A DNA stretch of 64,000 nt from Phocaeicola_A sp045545095 (GTDB taxonomy: Bacteria; Bacteroidota; Bacteroidia; Bacteroidales; Bacteroidaceae): the NCBI GenBank assembly GCA_045545095.1, contig JAZQAG010000033.1, positions 62,001 through 126,000 on the forward strand. The letters are read 5' to 3'. The notes under the pieces were generated by a model. That model ran no database searches and was not told where the DNA came from. It saw nothing but the letters and a program-made list of their open reading frames with translations. Made by a program: the position numbers and the translations under genes. Every line of letters begins with the position of its first letter. Position 1 is the first letter of the stretch. Positions 19,293 to 26,066 of the stretch are shown here, in pieces.

Positions 19293-20048
19293 TCAGCACT
19301 CAGCACTCTCAACCAACACCACCTTACTGCGCACCACCACTTCCGTGCCGTTCTTGCGCACTTCGATGTCGTATTCGTTCTCGGCCACCTCTTCACGATA
19401 GAAGCTGAGGGTGTCGCCATAATAGCTTTCGGCCACGTAGGCCATCTCGAAACGGCGGATACGCTTCTCCTTGAATGTATCCATGGGGAACAGGTCGAGG
19501 ATGTGCTCGATGTACTTGATGCTGTTCACGTGCCCGTTGATGTCGATATCGCTATAGCGTGTCTCATACACCTCCACAGGCATGTCGGTGCCCACTTTGA
19601 TGCGGCGGGGCTTGTCGATGGGACACTCCTTGTCGCAGATATATCCGGTGATGCTGCCCCCATGCAGGGTCAGCAGGTCGGCCGGACGACGTGTCTCCAT
19701 GCTTATCATAGCCCATACCGAACGGGCATACCCGACAGGCTTGCCCTCCTTGTTGAGGATGGCAAAGTTACGGTCAGTGAAGAGGCGATAGACATTCTCC
19801 ACCCATGTCTCGATGCTGAACGGCTCGTACTGGCGGGGCATATCGTCCAGTTCGATGGCCAGTCGCGAGAGCACCCATGTATAGTGGTTCTCGTTCAACT
19901 CGGCAATGCCGAATCCACGGTCGGAGGCATGGAATCCAGCACAGTTCAGCAAGTGGTTTCCCAGCACACCCATGGTCAGCCTTCCTGTAAAGTCCACGTG
20001 GAAAGGCTCGGCCACGAAATTGTATGTACCTATTTTATTGTCGGGCAT
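19293..20048 (-). CDS. Acyl-ACP thioesterase (FatA/FatB-type double hotdog)
   Basis: A 251-residue protein with two hotdog halves that hydrolyses acyl-ACP to free fatty acid. The second half carries TRYSDIDINGHVNSIKYIEHI, the N-x-H plus acidic active-site region of the plant-type acyl-ACP thioesterases (PF01643). The first half carries a related GIAELNENHYTWVLSR segment. Its start overlaps the end of ilvN by 14 bases, so the genes are translationally linked. Its place within a branched-chain amino-acid operon suggests a link to branched-chain acyl groups; that is inference. Its last residues, ESAEC, and its stop lie inside a GAGTGCT heptamer array. Confidence 0.9.
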   Translation of the reverse strand: MPDNKIGTYNFVAEPFHVDFTGRLTMGVLGNHLLNCAGFHASDRGFGIAELNENHYTWVLSRLAIELDDMPRQYEPFSIETWVENVYRLFTDRNFAILNKEGKPVGYARSVWAMISMETRRPADLLTLHGGSITGYICDKECPIDKPRRIKVGTDMPVEVYETRYSDIDINGHVNSIKYIEHILDLFPMDTFKEKRIRRFEMAYVAESYYGDTLSFYREEVAENEYDIEVRKNGTEVVVRSKVVLVESAEC

Positions 20049-20595
20049 ATTCCTTTTCCTTATTATATTTTTCTTCGCGGAAACTCAGATATTCATTCAA
20101 TCGCTCGAAGCAGCTGGTAGAGATGGCCACACGTCCCGAGCGCACGAATTGCAACACGATACCGAACTGCTGGAGTTCTTCGTAGAGAGAGGTAATCTCC
20201 TCACTCATGCCGTTCTTCTCCACTATGCAGAAGGTCGGGTTCACTTCCACCACACGTGCCGCATGGCGACGGATGATTTTCGATGCTATGGGATTGGCCT
20301 GGAAGCCGGGTGTGGCCAACTTATAGAGGGCAATCTCGTGCTGGTAGATTTCATCGTCGGTGAAATAGTTGGCCTGAAGGACATCAATCTTGCGCTCAAT
20401 CTGCTTCACCACCTTCTTTATCTCATCCTCCGTACACCATGCAGTGATAGTATATTTATGGATACCTTTAATGGATGATGCCGATACGTTCAGGCTCTCA
20501 ATATTGATTTGCCGACGGGTGAATACGGCTGTCACTTGGTTCAAAAGTCCTGCGATATTCTCCGAGTGGACTATCAGTGTATATAATGTTTTCAT
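20035..20595 (-). CDS. ilvN: Acetolactate synthase, regulatory small subunit
   Basis: A 186-residue protein with an N-terminal ACT domain (LYTLIVHSENIAGLLNQVTA, NIESLNVSAS) and the C-terminal small-subunit domain. It binds valine or related effectors and controls the large subunit IlvB. Its ATG overlaps the stop of the four-helix-bundle gene in a TAATG arrangement, and its 3' end overlaps the thioesterase start. In most bacteria ilvB and ilvN are adjacent; here they are separated by the four-helix-bundle cassette, yet coupling is kept. Confidence 0.95.
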   Translation of the reverse strand: MKTLYTLIVHSENIAGLLNQVTAVFTRRQINIESLNVSASSIKGIHKYTITAWCTEDEIKKVVKQIERKIDVLQANYFTDDEIYQHEIALYKLATPGFQANPIASKIIRRHAARVVEVNPTFCIVEKNGMSEEITSLYEELQQFGIVLQFVRSGRVAISTSCFERLNEYLSFREEKYNKEKEYARQ

Positions 20596-20987
20596 TAGTT
20601 CTGAGTTTTGAGTTTTGAGTTCTGAGTATCAGTTTCTGAATTTTGCTTTGCCGTCAAAATGATAGAAGTTATCATTTTCTTCAATTCCCGACAATCAGCT
20701 ACTAAAGACTCAGATTGATTTTCGGACAAATATTTTGTTCTCTTTAATAATTCTAACCAAAACAAGGTTTCATTAGCCTCTTTTTGAGATATAGCCAATT
20801 TGTGGACAAAATCTGCAGTTGATTCCGCCGCAAGAGCTTCACTGATATTTGCGCCAATAGAAGTACCACAACGCAATAACTGTTTACTCATTACGTCTTC
20901 TTTATTAATATCCATCATATATTTGCGTAAATTTACCATCCTTTCCGCAAAATCCAATGATTTCTCATATACGATACTGTTTCTCAT
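20595..20987 (-). CDS. Four-helix-bundle protein (23S rRNA intervening-sequence protein family)
   Basis: A 130-residue helical protein of the S23/TIGR02436 family. Recognisable parts are the VYEKSLDFA start, the RCGTSIGANISEA motif near residues 39-51 and the SQKEANETLFWLELL helix. The family includes proteins encoded in 23S rRNA insertions and is structurally related to the Avd accessory protein of diversity-generating retroelements; its biochemical role is unknown. The gene is clearly more AT-rich than the flanking ilv genes. It is bracketed by heptamer arrays in opposite orientation, and its last dozen or so residues (TDTQNSKLKTQN) are encoded by one of those arrays. It looks like a cassette inserted between ilvB and ilvN. 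Confidence 0.88.
   Translation of the reverse strand: MRNSIVYEKSLDFAERMVNLRKYMMDINKEDVMSKQLLRCGTSIGANISEALAAESTADFVHKLAISQKEANETLFWLELLKRTKYLSENQSESLVADCRELKKMITSIILTAKQNSETDTQNSKLKTQN
20596..20630. repeat. Heptamer array (GAGTTTT/GAGTTCT), left border of the four-helix-bundle cassette
   Basis: Five tandem 7-base units, of the type TAGTTCT, GAGTTTT, GAGTTTT, GAGTTCT, GAGTATC on the plus strand. It encodes the C-terminus of the four-helix-bundle protein on the minus strand and touches the ilvN start codon. It is the inverse of the array at 21012-21053. Confidence 0.85.
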
Positions 20988-21011
20988 AATCTAAATAACT
21001 TTCATTTTCCA

Positions 21012-21053
21012 ACTCAGAACTCAGCACTCAGAACTCCCAGTTCAGCACTCCAA
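21012..21053. repeat. Heptamer array (ACTCAGA/ACTCAGC), right border of the four-helix-bundle cassette
   Basis: Six 7-base units of the ACTCAGA type on the plus strand, the reverse complement of the GAGTTCT units at 20596-20630. The array covers the ilvB stop codon (21042-21044) and encodes the last IlvB residues (-EC). Confidence 0.85.
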
Positions 21054-22736
21054 TAACATCTTGTCCACTGTTCCTCCCGGAGGAGTCATAGGCATCACGT
21101 TGCCTTCTTCGATGACACAGGCCTCGAGGAGGAAAGGTCCGTCGGTGTCGAGCATTTCGCGGATAGCCTCACGCAACTCCTCGCGCTCCGTCACACGGCG
21201 GGCAGGGATGTTGTAGGCGGCAGCTATCTGCATATAGTCGGGGTTCATCATCGGTGTAAAGGCATAGCGGCGTCCGAAGAACATGGCCTGCCATTGGCGC
21301 ACGTTGCCCAGGTAGTTGTTGTTCATCAGTATCATCTTCACCGGTGCCTGTTGCTCCATGATGGTACCCAGTTCCTGGATGTTCATCTGGAAACCACCGT
21401 CGCCCATGAACACACACACCTTGCGGTCGGGGCGTCCGAAAGTGGCCCCGATGGCGGCAGGCATACCGAATCCCATCGTGCCGAGTCCGCCCGAAGTGAC
21501 AATGCTCCGTTCTTTCGTATATTTGAAGTAGCGGGCAGCCATCATCTGGTTCTGTCCCACATCGGTCACCAGGATGGCTTCGTGATGAGCCTCTTCGCTG
21601 ACGGCACGCACCACCTCACCCATGTTCAGCGGTCCTTCCGTGGGGTGTATCTCGGGTTCTATGACGCGCGTGTTCTCTATCTCCGTCTGTTCGGCAAAGC
21701 TCTCAATCCATTCGGTGTGCTTGGCTTCGGCCACCAGGTCGGTCAGGGCCTTCAGCGTCAGTTTGCAATTGCCCAACACCTCCACATCCACCTTCACATT
21801 TTTGTTGAACTCCGAGGGGTCAATGTCCATGTGTATCACCTTCGCCTGTTTGGCATAGGTGGCCAGGTTGCCCGTCACGCGGTCGTCAAAGCGCATACCC
21901 ACGGCAATGAGCACGTCGCACTCGTTGGTCTTCACGTTAGGGGCCAGATTGCCGTGCATACCCAGCATACCCTTGTTCAGCGGATGGTCTGATGAAAGGG
22001 CCGAAAGACCCAGCAGTGTACATCCGCATGGCAGGTCGGCCTTCTCCACCAAAGCACGCAGTTCGGCTTGTGCACCGCCCAGCTCTACGCCCTGTCCCAC
22101 GAGCACCAGCGGGCGCTTGGCCTCGTTGATGAGTGCGGCGGCCTCCTCGAGGCAGCCCTCCTTCGGTAGGGGATTGGGGTCGTAGCTACGGATGAAATCG
22201 ACCGTGGCAGGTTCGTAGTCCACCATCTCCACCTGTGCATTCTTGGTGAAGTCGAGCACCACAGGGCCTGGTCTTCCGTTCTTGGCCAAGAAGAAGGCAC
22301 GGGCCACAGCCCAAGCAATGTCCTTGGCTGAGCGTATCTGATAGCTCCACTTGGTGATAGGCTGCGTGATGCTCACGAGGTCCACCTCCTGAAAGGCATC
22401 GGTGCCCAGCATGCCTGTAGGCACCTGTCCGGCAATCACCACGATGGGTGTACTGTCAATCATGGCATCGGCAATGCCCGTCAGTGTGTTTGTTGCACCA
22501 GGTCCGCTGGTCACCAGGCACACCCCCACTTCGCCCGACACGCGGGCAAATCCCTGTGCGGCATGGGTGGCGCCCTGTTCGTGGCGTACCAGTATGTGGT
22601 TCAACGTGTCGCGATGACCATAGAGGGCATCAAATGTGGGCATGATGCTACCGCCGGGATAGCCGAAGAGGGTCTTCACCCCCTGGTGCTCCAACGAGCG
22701 CATCATTGCCTCTGCTCCTGTTATCTGTTGTTTCAT
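21042..22736 (-). CDS. ilvB: Acetolactate synthase, catalytic large subunit
   Basis: A 564-residue thiamine-diphosphate enzyme. It condenses pyruvate with pyruvate or 2-oxobutyrate, the first committed step of valine, leucine and isoleucine synthesis. It has the FGYPGGSIMP start, the catalytic glutamate in RHEQGATHAAQGFAR near residue 53 and the C-terminal ThDP/Mg motif GDGGFQMN..MNNNYLG near residues 442-470. The length is normal. It follows ilvD after a 193-base spacer filled by an inverted repeat element. Its stop lies inside a heptamer array. Confidence 0.96.
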   Translation of the reverse strand: MKQQITGAEAMMRSLEHQGVKTLFGYPGGSIMPTFDALYGHRDTLNHILVRHEQGATHAAQGFARVSGEVGVCLVTSGPGATNTLTGIADAMIDSTPIVVIAGQVPTGMLGTDAFQEVDLVSITQPITKWSYQIRSAKDIAWAVARAFFLAKNGRPGPVVLDFTKNAQVEMVDYEPATVDFIRSYDPNPLPKEGCLEEAAALINEAKRPLVLVGQGVELGGAQAELRALVEKADLPCGCTLLGLSALSSDHPLNKGMLGMHGNLAPNVKTNECDVLIAVGMRFDDRVTGNLATYAKQAKVIHMDIDPSEFNKNVKVDVEVLGNCKLTLKALTDLVAEAKHTEWIESFAEQTEIENTRVIEPEIHPTEGPLNMGEVVRAVSEEAHHEAILVTDVGQNQMMAARYFKYTKERSIVTSGGLGTMGFGMPAAIGATFGRPDRKVCVFMGDGGFQMNIQELGTIMEQQAPVKMILMNNNYLGNVRQWQAMFFGRRYAFTPMMNPDYMQIAAAYNIPARRVTEREELREAIREMLDTDGPFLLEACVIEEGNVMPMTPPGGTVDKMLLEC

Positions 22737-22749
22737 ATATGTTTTTTTT

Positions 22750-22929
22750 AGGAGTTAGAGAAGTTATCACTCGCTTTGCTCGTTAGAAGTTAAAGGAGTT
22801 ATCGCAGGCTTGCCTGCTAGCCAAATGTATAGCAAAACTATTGGCTTTTTTTGCTCCGCTCAAGGGAACTTCTCCTAGGTCCAAAGGACCGATAACTCCT
22901 TTAACTCCTGTATCTCCTTTATCTCCTTA
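22750..22929. repeat. Inverted short-tandem-repeat element between ilvD and ilvB
   Basis: GGAGTTA-type units occupy both ends in opposite orientation. The innermost parts, 22788-22803 and 22891-22906, are perfect 16-bp inverted repeats (AGTTAAAGGAGTTATC and its complement). The core holds small palindromes: GCAGGCTTGCCTGC at 22804-22817 and GGTCCAAAGGACC at 22878-22890. The right array (ATCTCCTT units) runs directly into the ilvD stop codon at 22930-22932. The RNA would fold into a long hairpin within the operon. Confidence 0.8.
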
Positions 22930-24732
22930 TTATTCTACTATTCTCACTCCACCCTTGTCGGCCGAGCTCACCATGCTGGCATAGGCGCGGAGGCTCTTGC
23001 TCACCACACGGTTGCGGGTCACGGGTGCCATGGGGCGCGCGGCCAGCTCCTCGTCGCTCAGTTTCACGTTGATGGTGCGATTCGGGATATCTATCTCTAT
23101 GATGTCTCCATCCACTATCTTTCCGATGTTTCCACCGGCGGCGGCTTCCGGACTGATGTGTCCGATGCTCAATCCCGAGGTTCCCCCCGAGAAGCGTCCG
23201 TCGGTTATCAGGGCACACTCCTTGCCCAGGTGTTTCGATTTGATGTAGCTTGTGGGGTAAAGCATCTCCTGCATACCCGGTCCGCCCTTGGGACCTTCGT
23301 GGGTGATCACCACCACGTCGCCGCTCACCACCTTGCCTCCCAGGATGCCGTCGCAGGCAGCCTCTTGCGAGTCGAACACTTTGGCTGGGCCGGTAAACTT
23401 CCAGATGCTCTCGTCCACTCCAGCGGTCTTCACCACACATCCGTCCTGTGCGATGTTGCCCTTCAGCACGGCCAGTCCGCCATCCTTCGAGTAGGCATGG
23501 GCCAGGTCGCGGATACATCCCTCGGCACGGTCGGTATCCAACTCCTTGTAGTAAGTGGCTTGCGAACCCAGTTTGATATTGAACTTGCGGGCGGGGGCAC
23601 TGGTATAAATACGTGTCGCCTCCACGTCCACATTGCCGTTGTTTATTTCATACTTCGCTATTGCCTCGCCCAGCGTCATACCATCCACGCGGCACACGTC
23701 GGTGTCGAGCAGTCCGCCTTTGGAGAGTTCGGCCAGGATGTTGAGGATACCACCGGCACGGTTCACATCCTCGATGTGGTACTTCTGCGTGTTGGGTGCC
23801 ACCTTGCAGAGGCAGGGCACACGGCGCGAAAGCATGTCTATGTCGTCCATGGTGAAATCGACACCCGCCTCATTGGCAATGGCCAGCAGGTGGAGCACCG
23901 TGTTGGTGGAACCTCCCATGGCGATGTCCAGTGTCATGGCATTAAGGAACGCCTCGCGCTTGGCGATGCTCAGGGGGAGCACACTCTCGTCGCCCTCCTC
24001 ATAGTATCTGTAGGCATTCTTCACGATGAGTGCTGCTGCATCCTTGAAGAGTCGGGTACGGTTCTCGTGCGTAGCCAGGATGGTACCGTTGCCGGGCAGG
24101 GCAAGGCCCAGTGCCTCGTTCAGGCAGTTCATCGAGTTGGCCGTAAACATACCCGAGCAGCATCCGCATCCGGGGCAAGCGTGGTTCTCAATCTCGGCCA
24201 CCTCGTCGTCGCTCACGCTCGTGTCGGCACTCTTGATCATGGCATCAATCAGGTCAAGGTGCTGTCCCTTCCATTCGCCGGCCTCCATCGGTCCGCCGCT
24301 CACAAACACGGTGGGGATGTTCAGCCTCATGGCAGCCATCAGCATACCCGGGGTAATCTTGTCGCAGTTCGAGATGCACACCAGCGCATCGGCCTTGTGG
24401 GCGTTGCACATATACTCCACCGAGTCGGCAATGATGTCGCGGCTGGGCAGGGAGTAGAGCATACCGTCGTGTCCCATGGCGATACCGTCGTCCACGGCAA
24501 TGGTGTTGAACTCGGCGGCAAAGCATCCGAGCCGTTCAATCTCGGCCTTCACCAACTGGCCTATCTCGTGCAAGTGGGTATGTCCGGGTACAAACTGGGT
24601 GAACGAATTGGCGATGGCAATGATGGGTTTTCCTATCATCTCGCGTTTCATGCCGTTGGCCACCCAGAGGGCACGTGCCCCTGCCATACGGCGTCCCTGT
24701 GTGCTGAATGCGCTACGCAATGGATGTTTCAT
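22930..24732 (-). CDS. ilvD: Dihydroxy-acid dehydratase
   Basis: A 600-residue iron-sulphur enzyme that dehydrates the dihydroxy acids to 2-oxoacids in branched-chain amino-acid synthesis. Cluster cysteines are seen in CISNCDKITPGM near residue 117 and CPGCGCCSGMFTANSMN near 185; the SGGPMEAG and GRFSGGTSGLSIGHISPEAA motifs are present. The N-terminus (residues 2-17, ending RRMAGARAL) is standard. It is the first structural gene of the operon. The leader attenuator lies 100-270 bases upstream, so expression should respond to branched-chain aminoacyl-tRNA supply. Confidence 0.96.
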   Translation of the reverse strand: MKHPLRSAFSTQGRRMAGARALWVANGMKREMIGKPIIAIANSFTQFVPGHTHLHEIGQLVKAEIERLGCFAAEFNTIAVDDGIAMGHDGMLYSLPSRDIIADSVEYMCNAHKADALVCISNCDKITPGMLMAAMRLNIPTVFVSGGPMEAGEWKGQHLDLIDAMIKSADTSVSDDEVAEIENHACPGCGCCSGMFTANSMNCLNEALGLALPGNGTILATHENRTRLFKDAAALIVKNAYRYYEEGDESVLPLSIAKREAFLNAMTLDIAMGGSTNTVLHLLAIANEAGVDFTMDDIDMLSRRVPCLCKVAPNTQKYHIEDVNRAGGILNILAELSKGGLLDTDVCRVDGMTLGEAIAKYEINNGNVDVEATRIYTSAPARKFNIKLGSQATYYKELDTDRAEGCIRDLAHAYSKDGGLAVLKGNIAQDGCVVKTAGVDESIWKFTGPAKVFDSQEAACDGILGGKVVSGDVVVITHEGPKGGPGMQEMLYPTSYIKSKHLGKECALITDGRFSGGTSGLSIGHISPEAAAGGNIGKIVDGDIIEIDIPNRTINVKLSDEELAARPMAPVTRNRVVSKSLRAYASMVSSADKGGVRIVE

Positions 24733-24746
24733 ATTTTATTCTTTTT

Positions 24747-24834
24747 AGTTGGCGAGTTGGCGAGTTGACAAAGATTCTTCACTCAGAACTCAGAAAGAAC
24801 TCAGCACTCACAACTCAGAACTCAAAAACTCAAA
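24747..24834. repeat. Opposed short tandem arrays between the ilv attenuator and ilvD
   Basis: AGTTGGCG units (two and a part, 24747-24769) face ACTCAGA-type heptamers (24781-24834, about seven units with one 4-base slip). The last heptamer merges with the A tract that forms the U tail of the attenuator terminator on the minus strand. This is the same unit family as at 20.6, 21.0, 25.14 and 25.25 kb. Confidence 0.75.
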
Positions 24835-24862
24835 AAGCCTCCCTCACATCTGTGAGAAAGGC
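24832..24862 (-). terminator. Rho-independent attenuator terminator of the ilv operon
   Basis: Read on the minus strand, GCCTTTCTCAC (24862-24852) pairs with GUGAGGGAGGC (24847-24837) across a 4-base loop, with two G-U pairs, followed by UUUUU (24836-24832). The 5' arm is also exactly complementary to an upstream leader segment (24926-24916), which gives the alternative antiterminator fold. Confidence 0.88.
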
Positions 24863-24915
24863 CATCCGATTTACTCTTTATCTTTTATATCTTCGTACAT
24901 TCCATATATATACAC

Positions 24916-24926
24916 GCCTTTCTCAC
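24916..24926 (-). promoter_or_regulatory. Antiterminator arm of the ilv leader
   Basis: The minus-strand segment GTGAGAAAGGC overlaps the leader-peptide stop codon. It is the perfect 11-base complement of the terminator's 5' arm at 24852-24862. A ribosome stalled on the Leu/Val codons just upstream would leave this arm free to pair and prevent the terminator from forming. Confidence 0.82.
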
Positions 24927-25000
24927 GCTCTTGATGTTTCCACCACGACGTTGACTAGTAGTAGGCTGCTAATTCGTGCTATGTTTGTACTCAGAATCAT
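24923..25000 (-). CDS. ilv leader peptide (attenuator peptide)
   Basis: A 25-codon open frame from an ATG at 25000 to a TGA at 24925-24923, between a good -7 box and the terminator hairpin. Eleven of its 25 residues are Ile, Leu or Val. They include LLLVNVVV at residues 13-20, placed directly before the antiterminator arm. This is the hallmark of a ribosome-mediated attenuator peptide for branched-chain amino-acid genes, as in enterobacterial ilv leaders. It is not expected to have a function as a peptide. Low charged tRNA-Leu or tRNA-Val should stall the ribosome and allow read-through into ilvD. Confidence 0.85.
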   Translation of the reverse strand: MILSTNIARISSLLLVNVVVETSRA

Positions 25001-25031
25001 ATTTTCTCTTTGTTGTTTCAATTAACGACTG

Positions 25032-25039
25032 CAAAGGTA
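25032..25039 (-). promoter_or_regulatory. -7 box of the ilv operon promoter
   Basis: TACCTTTG on the minus strand is an exact TAnnTTTG match 32 bases upstream of the leader ATG. The best -33 candidate at 19-base spacing is TTGG, a partial match. Confidence 0.6.
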
Positions 25040-25139
25040 AGTGTTTTCTTGCAAACAGCCAACAAATTCACGATATTTTTTCTACCATTTCTTTAAAATT
25101 GTAAGTCGAAGCAAGTTTTCAGCTACTTTTTGTCATGAT

Positions 25140-25288
25140 GAGTTTTGAGTCTTGAGTCTTGAGTTCTGAGTTTTGAGTGCCGCATGGCCAACTTAAATCC
25201 GCGTCATCTGCGTCATCTGCGTCTGAAAAATTAGTGCCGCATGGCCACTCAGAACTCAAGACTCACAACTCAGAACTCAGCCCTCACT
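25140..25288. repeat. Inverted heptamer-array element between the ilv promoter and rlmH
   Basis: GAGTTTT/GAGTCTT units (25140-25178, five and a half copies in perfect 7-base phase) face ACTCAGA-type units (25247-25288, six copies). The core contains a 15-base direct repeat (AGTGCCGCATGGCCA at 25176-25190 and 25233-25247) and two copies of GCGTCATCT at 25201-25218. The right array covers the last codons and the stop of rlmH. Confidence 0.82.
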
Positions 25289-25757
25289 CATGATGATACG
25301 GTTCCCCCCGTAATATCGTCATGGCGCGATAGATCTGCTCCACGAAGACGAGGCGTATCATCTGGTGCGAGAAGGTCATCTTCGATAGCGAAAGTTTCTC
25401 TTGTGCCGCCTGATAGATGCGGGGCGAGAATCCGTAGGGGCCACCGATGATGAACACCAGACGCTTGCCCGTGGTGCTCAGCTTGCGTTCCATCCACGAG
25501 GCGAACTCCACCGAGCGGAACTCCCGTCCGTGCTCGTCCAGCAACACCACGGTGTCACCCGGCTGCAGGGCCTTCAGGATGAGGTCGGCCTCCCGCTCCT
25601 TCTGTTGCTCCTCGGTCAGGTTCTTGGTGTTCTTCAACTCGGGGATAATCTCCATGTCGAAAGGGATGTAGTGCTTCGTGCGCTCCACATACTCCTTGAT
25701 GGCGGTAATATAATAAGGTTGTACCGTCCGCCCCACGGCCAATAGGATTGTCTTCAT
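25284..25757 (-). CDS. rlmH: 23S rRNA (pseudouridine-1915-N3)-methyltransferase RlmH
   Basis: A 157-residue SPOUT-class methyltransferase that uses S-adenosylmethionine to methylate pseudouridine 1915 in helix 69 of 23S rRNA. The C-terminal knot region IIGGPYGFSP, the KMTFSHQMIRLVFVEQIYRA helix and the closing GEPYHHE are diagnostic. The length is standard. A TATCTTTG -7 box lies at 25773-25766. Its final Glu codon and stop are inside a heptamer array shared with the element downstream. Confidence 0.96.
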   Translation of the reverse strand: MKTILLAVGRTVQPYYITAIKEYVERTKHYIPFDMEIIPELKNTKNLTEEQQKEREADLILKALQPGDTVVLLDEHGREFRSVEFASWMERKLSTTGKRLVFIIGGPYGFSPRIYQAAQEKLSLSKMTFSHQMIRLVFVEQIYRAMTILRGEPYHHE

Positions 25758-25847
25758 ATCGGGTGCAAAGATAATGCTTTAACATTAATTGCCTATTATT
25801 TTTTAAAATATCTGTCAGATATATTCTTCCGTTAGCATAATAATCCG

Positions 25848-25855
25848 TACCTTTG
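25848..25855 (+). promoter_or_regulatory. Possible -7 box (TACCTTTG) ahead of the ATPase-like fragment and VirE gene
   Basis: An exact TAnnTTTG match 52 bases before the ATG of the short fragment at 25907; no TTTG is seen at -33. It may be the original promoter of a lost operon that now drives the primase-helicase gene. Confidence 0.4.
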
Positions 25856-25906
25856 TAGTGGATAACTTTTTTGTATGGAATCTTTTCGTTTTCCTACTAA
25901 AAAATT

Positions 25907-25966
25907 ATGGAAAATAAGATTCACGGACTGACAGACAAAGTTTACCACGAAGTATCGAAAGGATAA
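25907..25966 (+). pseudogene. 19-codon frame resembling the N-terminus of V-type ATP synthase subunit E
   Basis: The frame reads MENKIHGLTDKVYHEVSKG and then stops. From memory, the V-type ATPase E subunits of Bacteroidales start very similarly (MENKIQELTDKIY.EGV.KG), and that gene opens their ATPase operon. No other ATPase sequence follows: a small CCTCC/GGAGG hairpin and then the VirE-like gene come next. It may be what remains of a deleted or interrupted operon, or merely a short leader frame. The identification rests on recalled sequence only. Confidence 0.35.
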
Positions 25967-26066
25967 CAGCAGACCTCCCCACCGGAGGCCGATGCCCAAT
26001 CTGACGATTGAGAGAGAGAAACACACAAGAAACACATTTATTAACCCTACAAATTGCAACCTTCTT

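Noticed and set aside
23158..24768. Long open frame (536 codons) antisense to ilvD
   Set aside because: It mirrors the codon bias of the GC-rich ilvD gene and its translation shows no family motifs. ilvD has full catalytic motifs, so this is a shadow frame.
25140..25288. Heptamer arrays considered as a CRISPR array
   Set aside because: Units are 7 bases with no spacers of constant length, and no cas genes are in the window.
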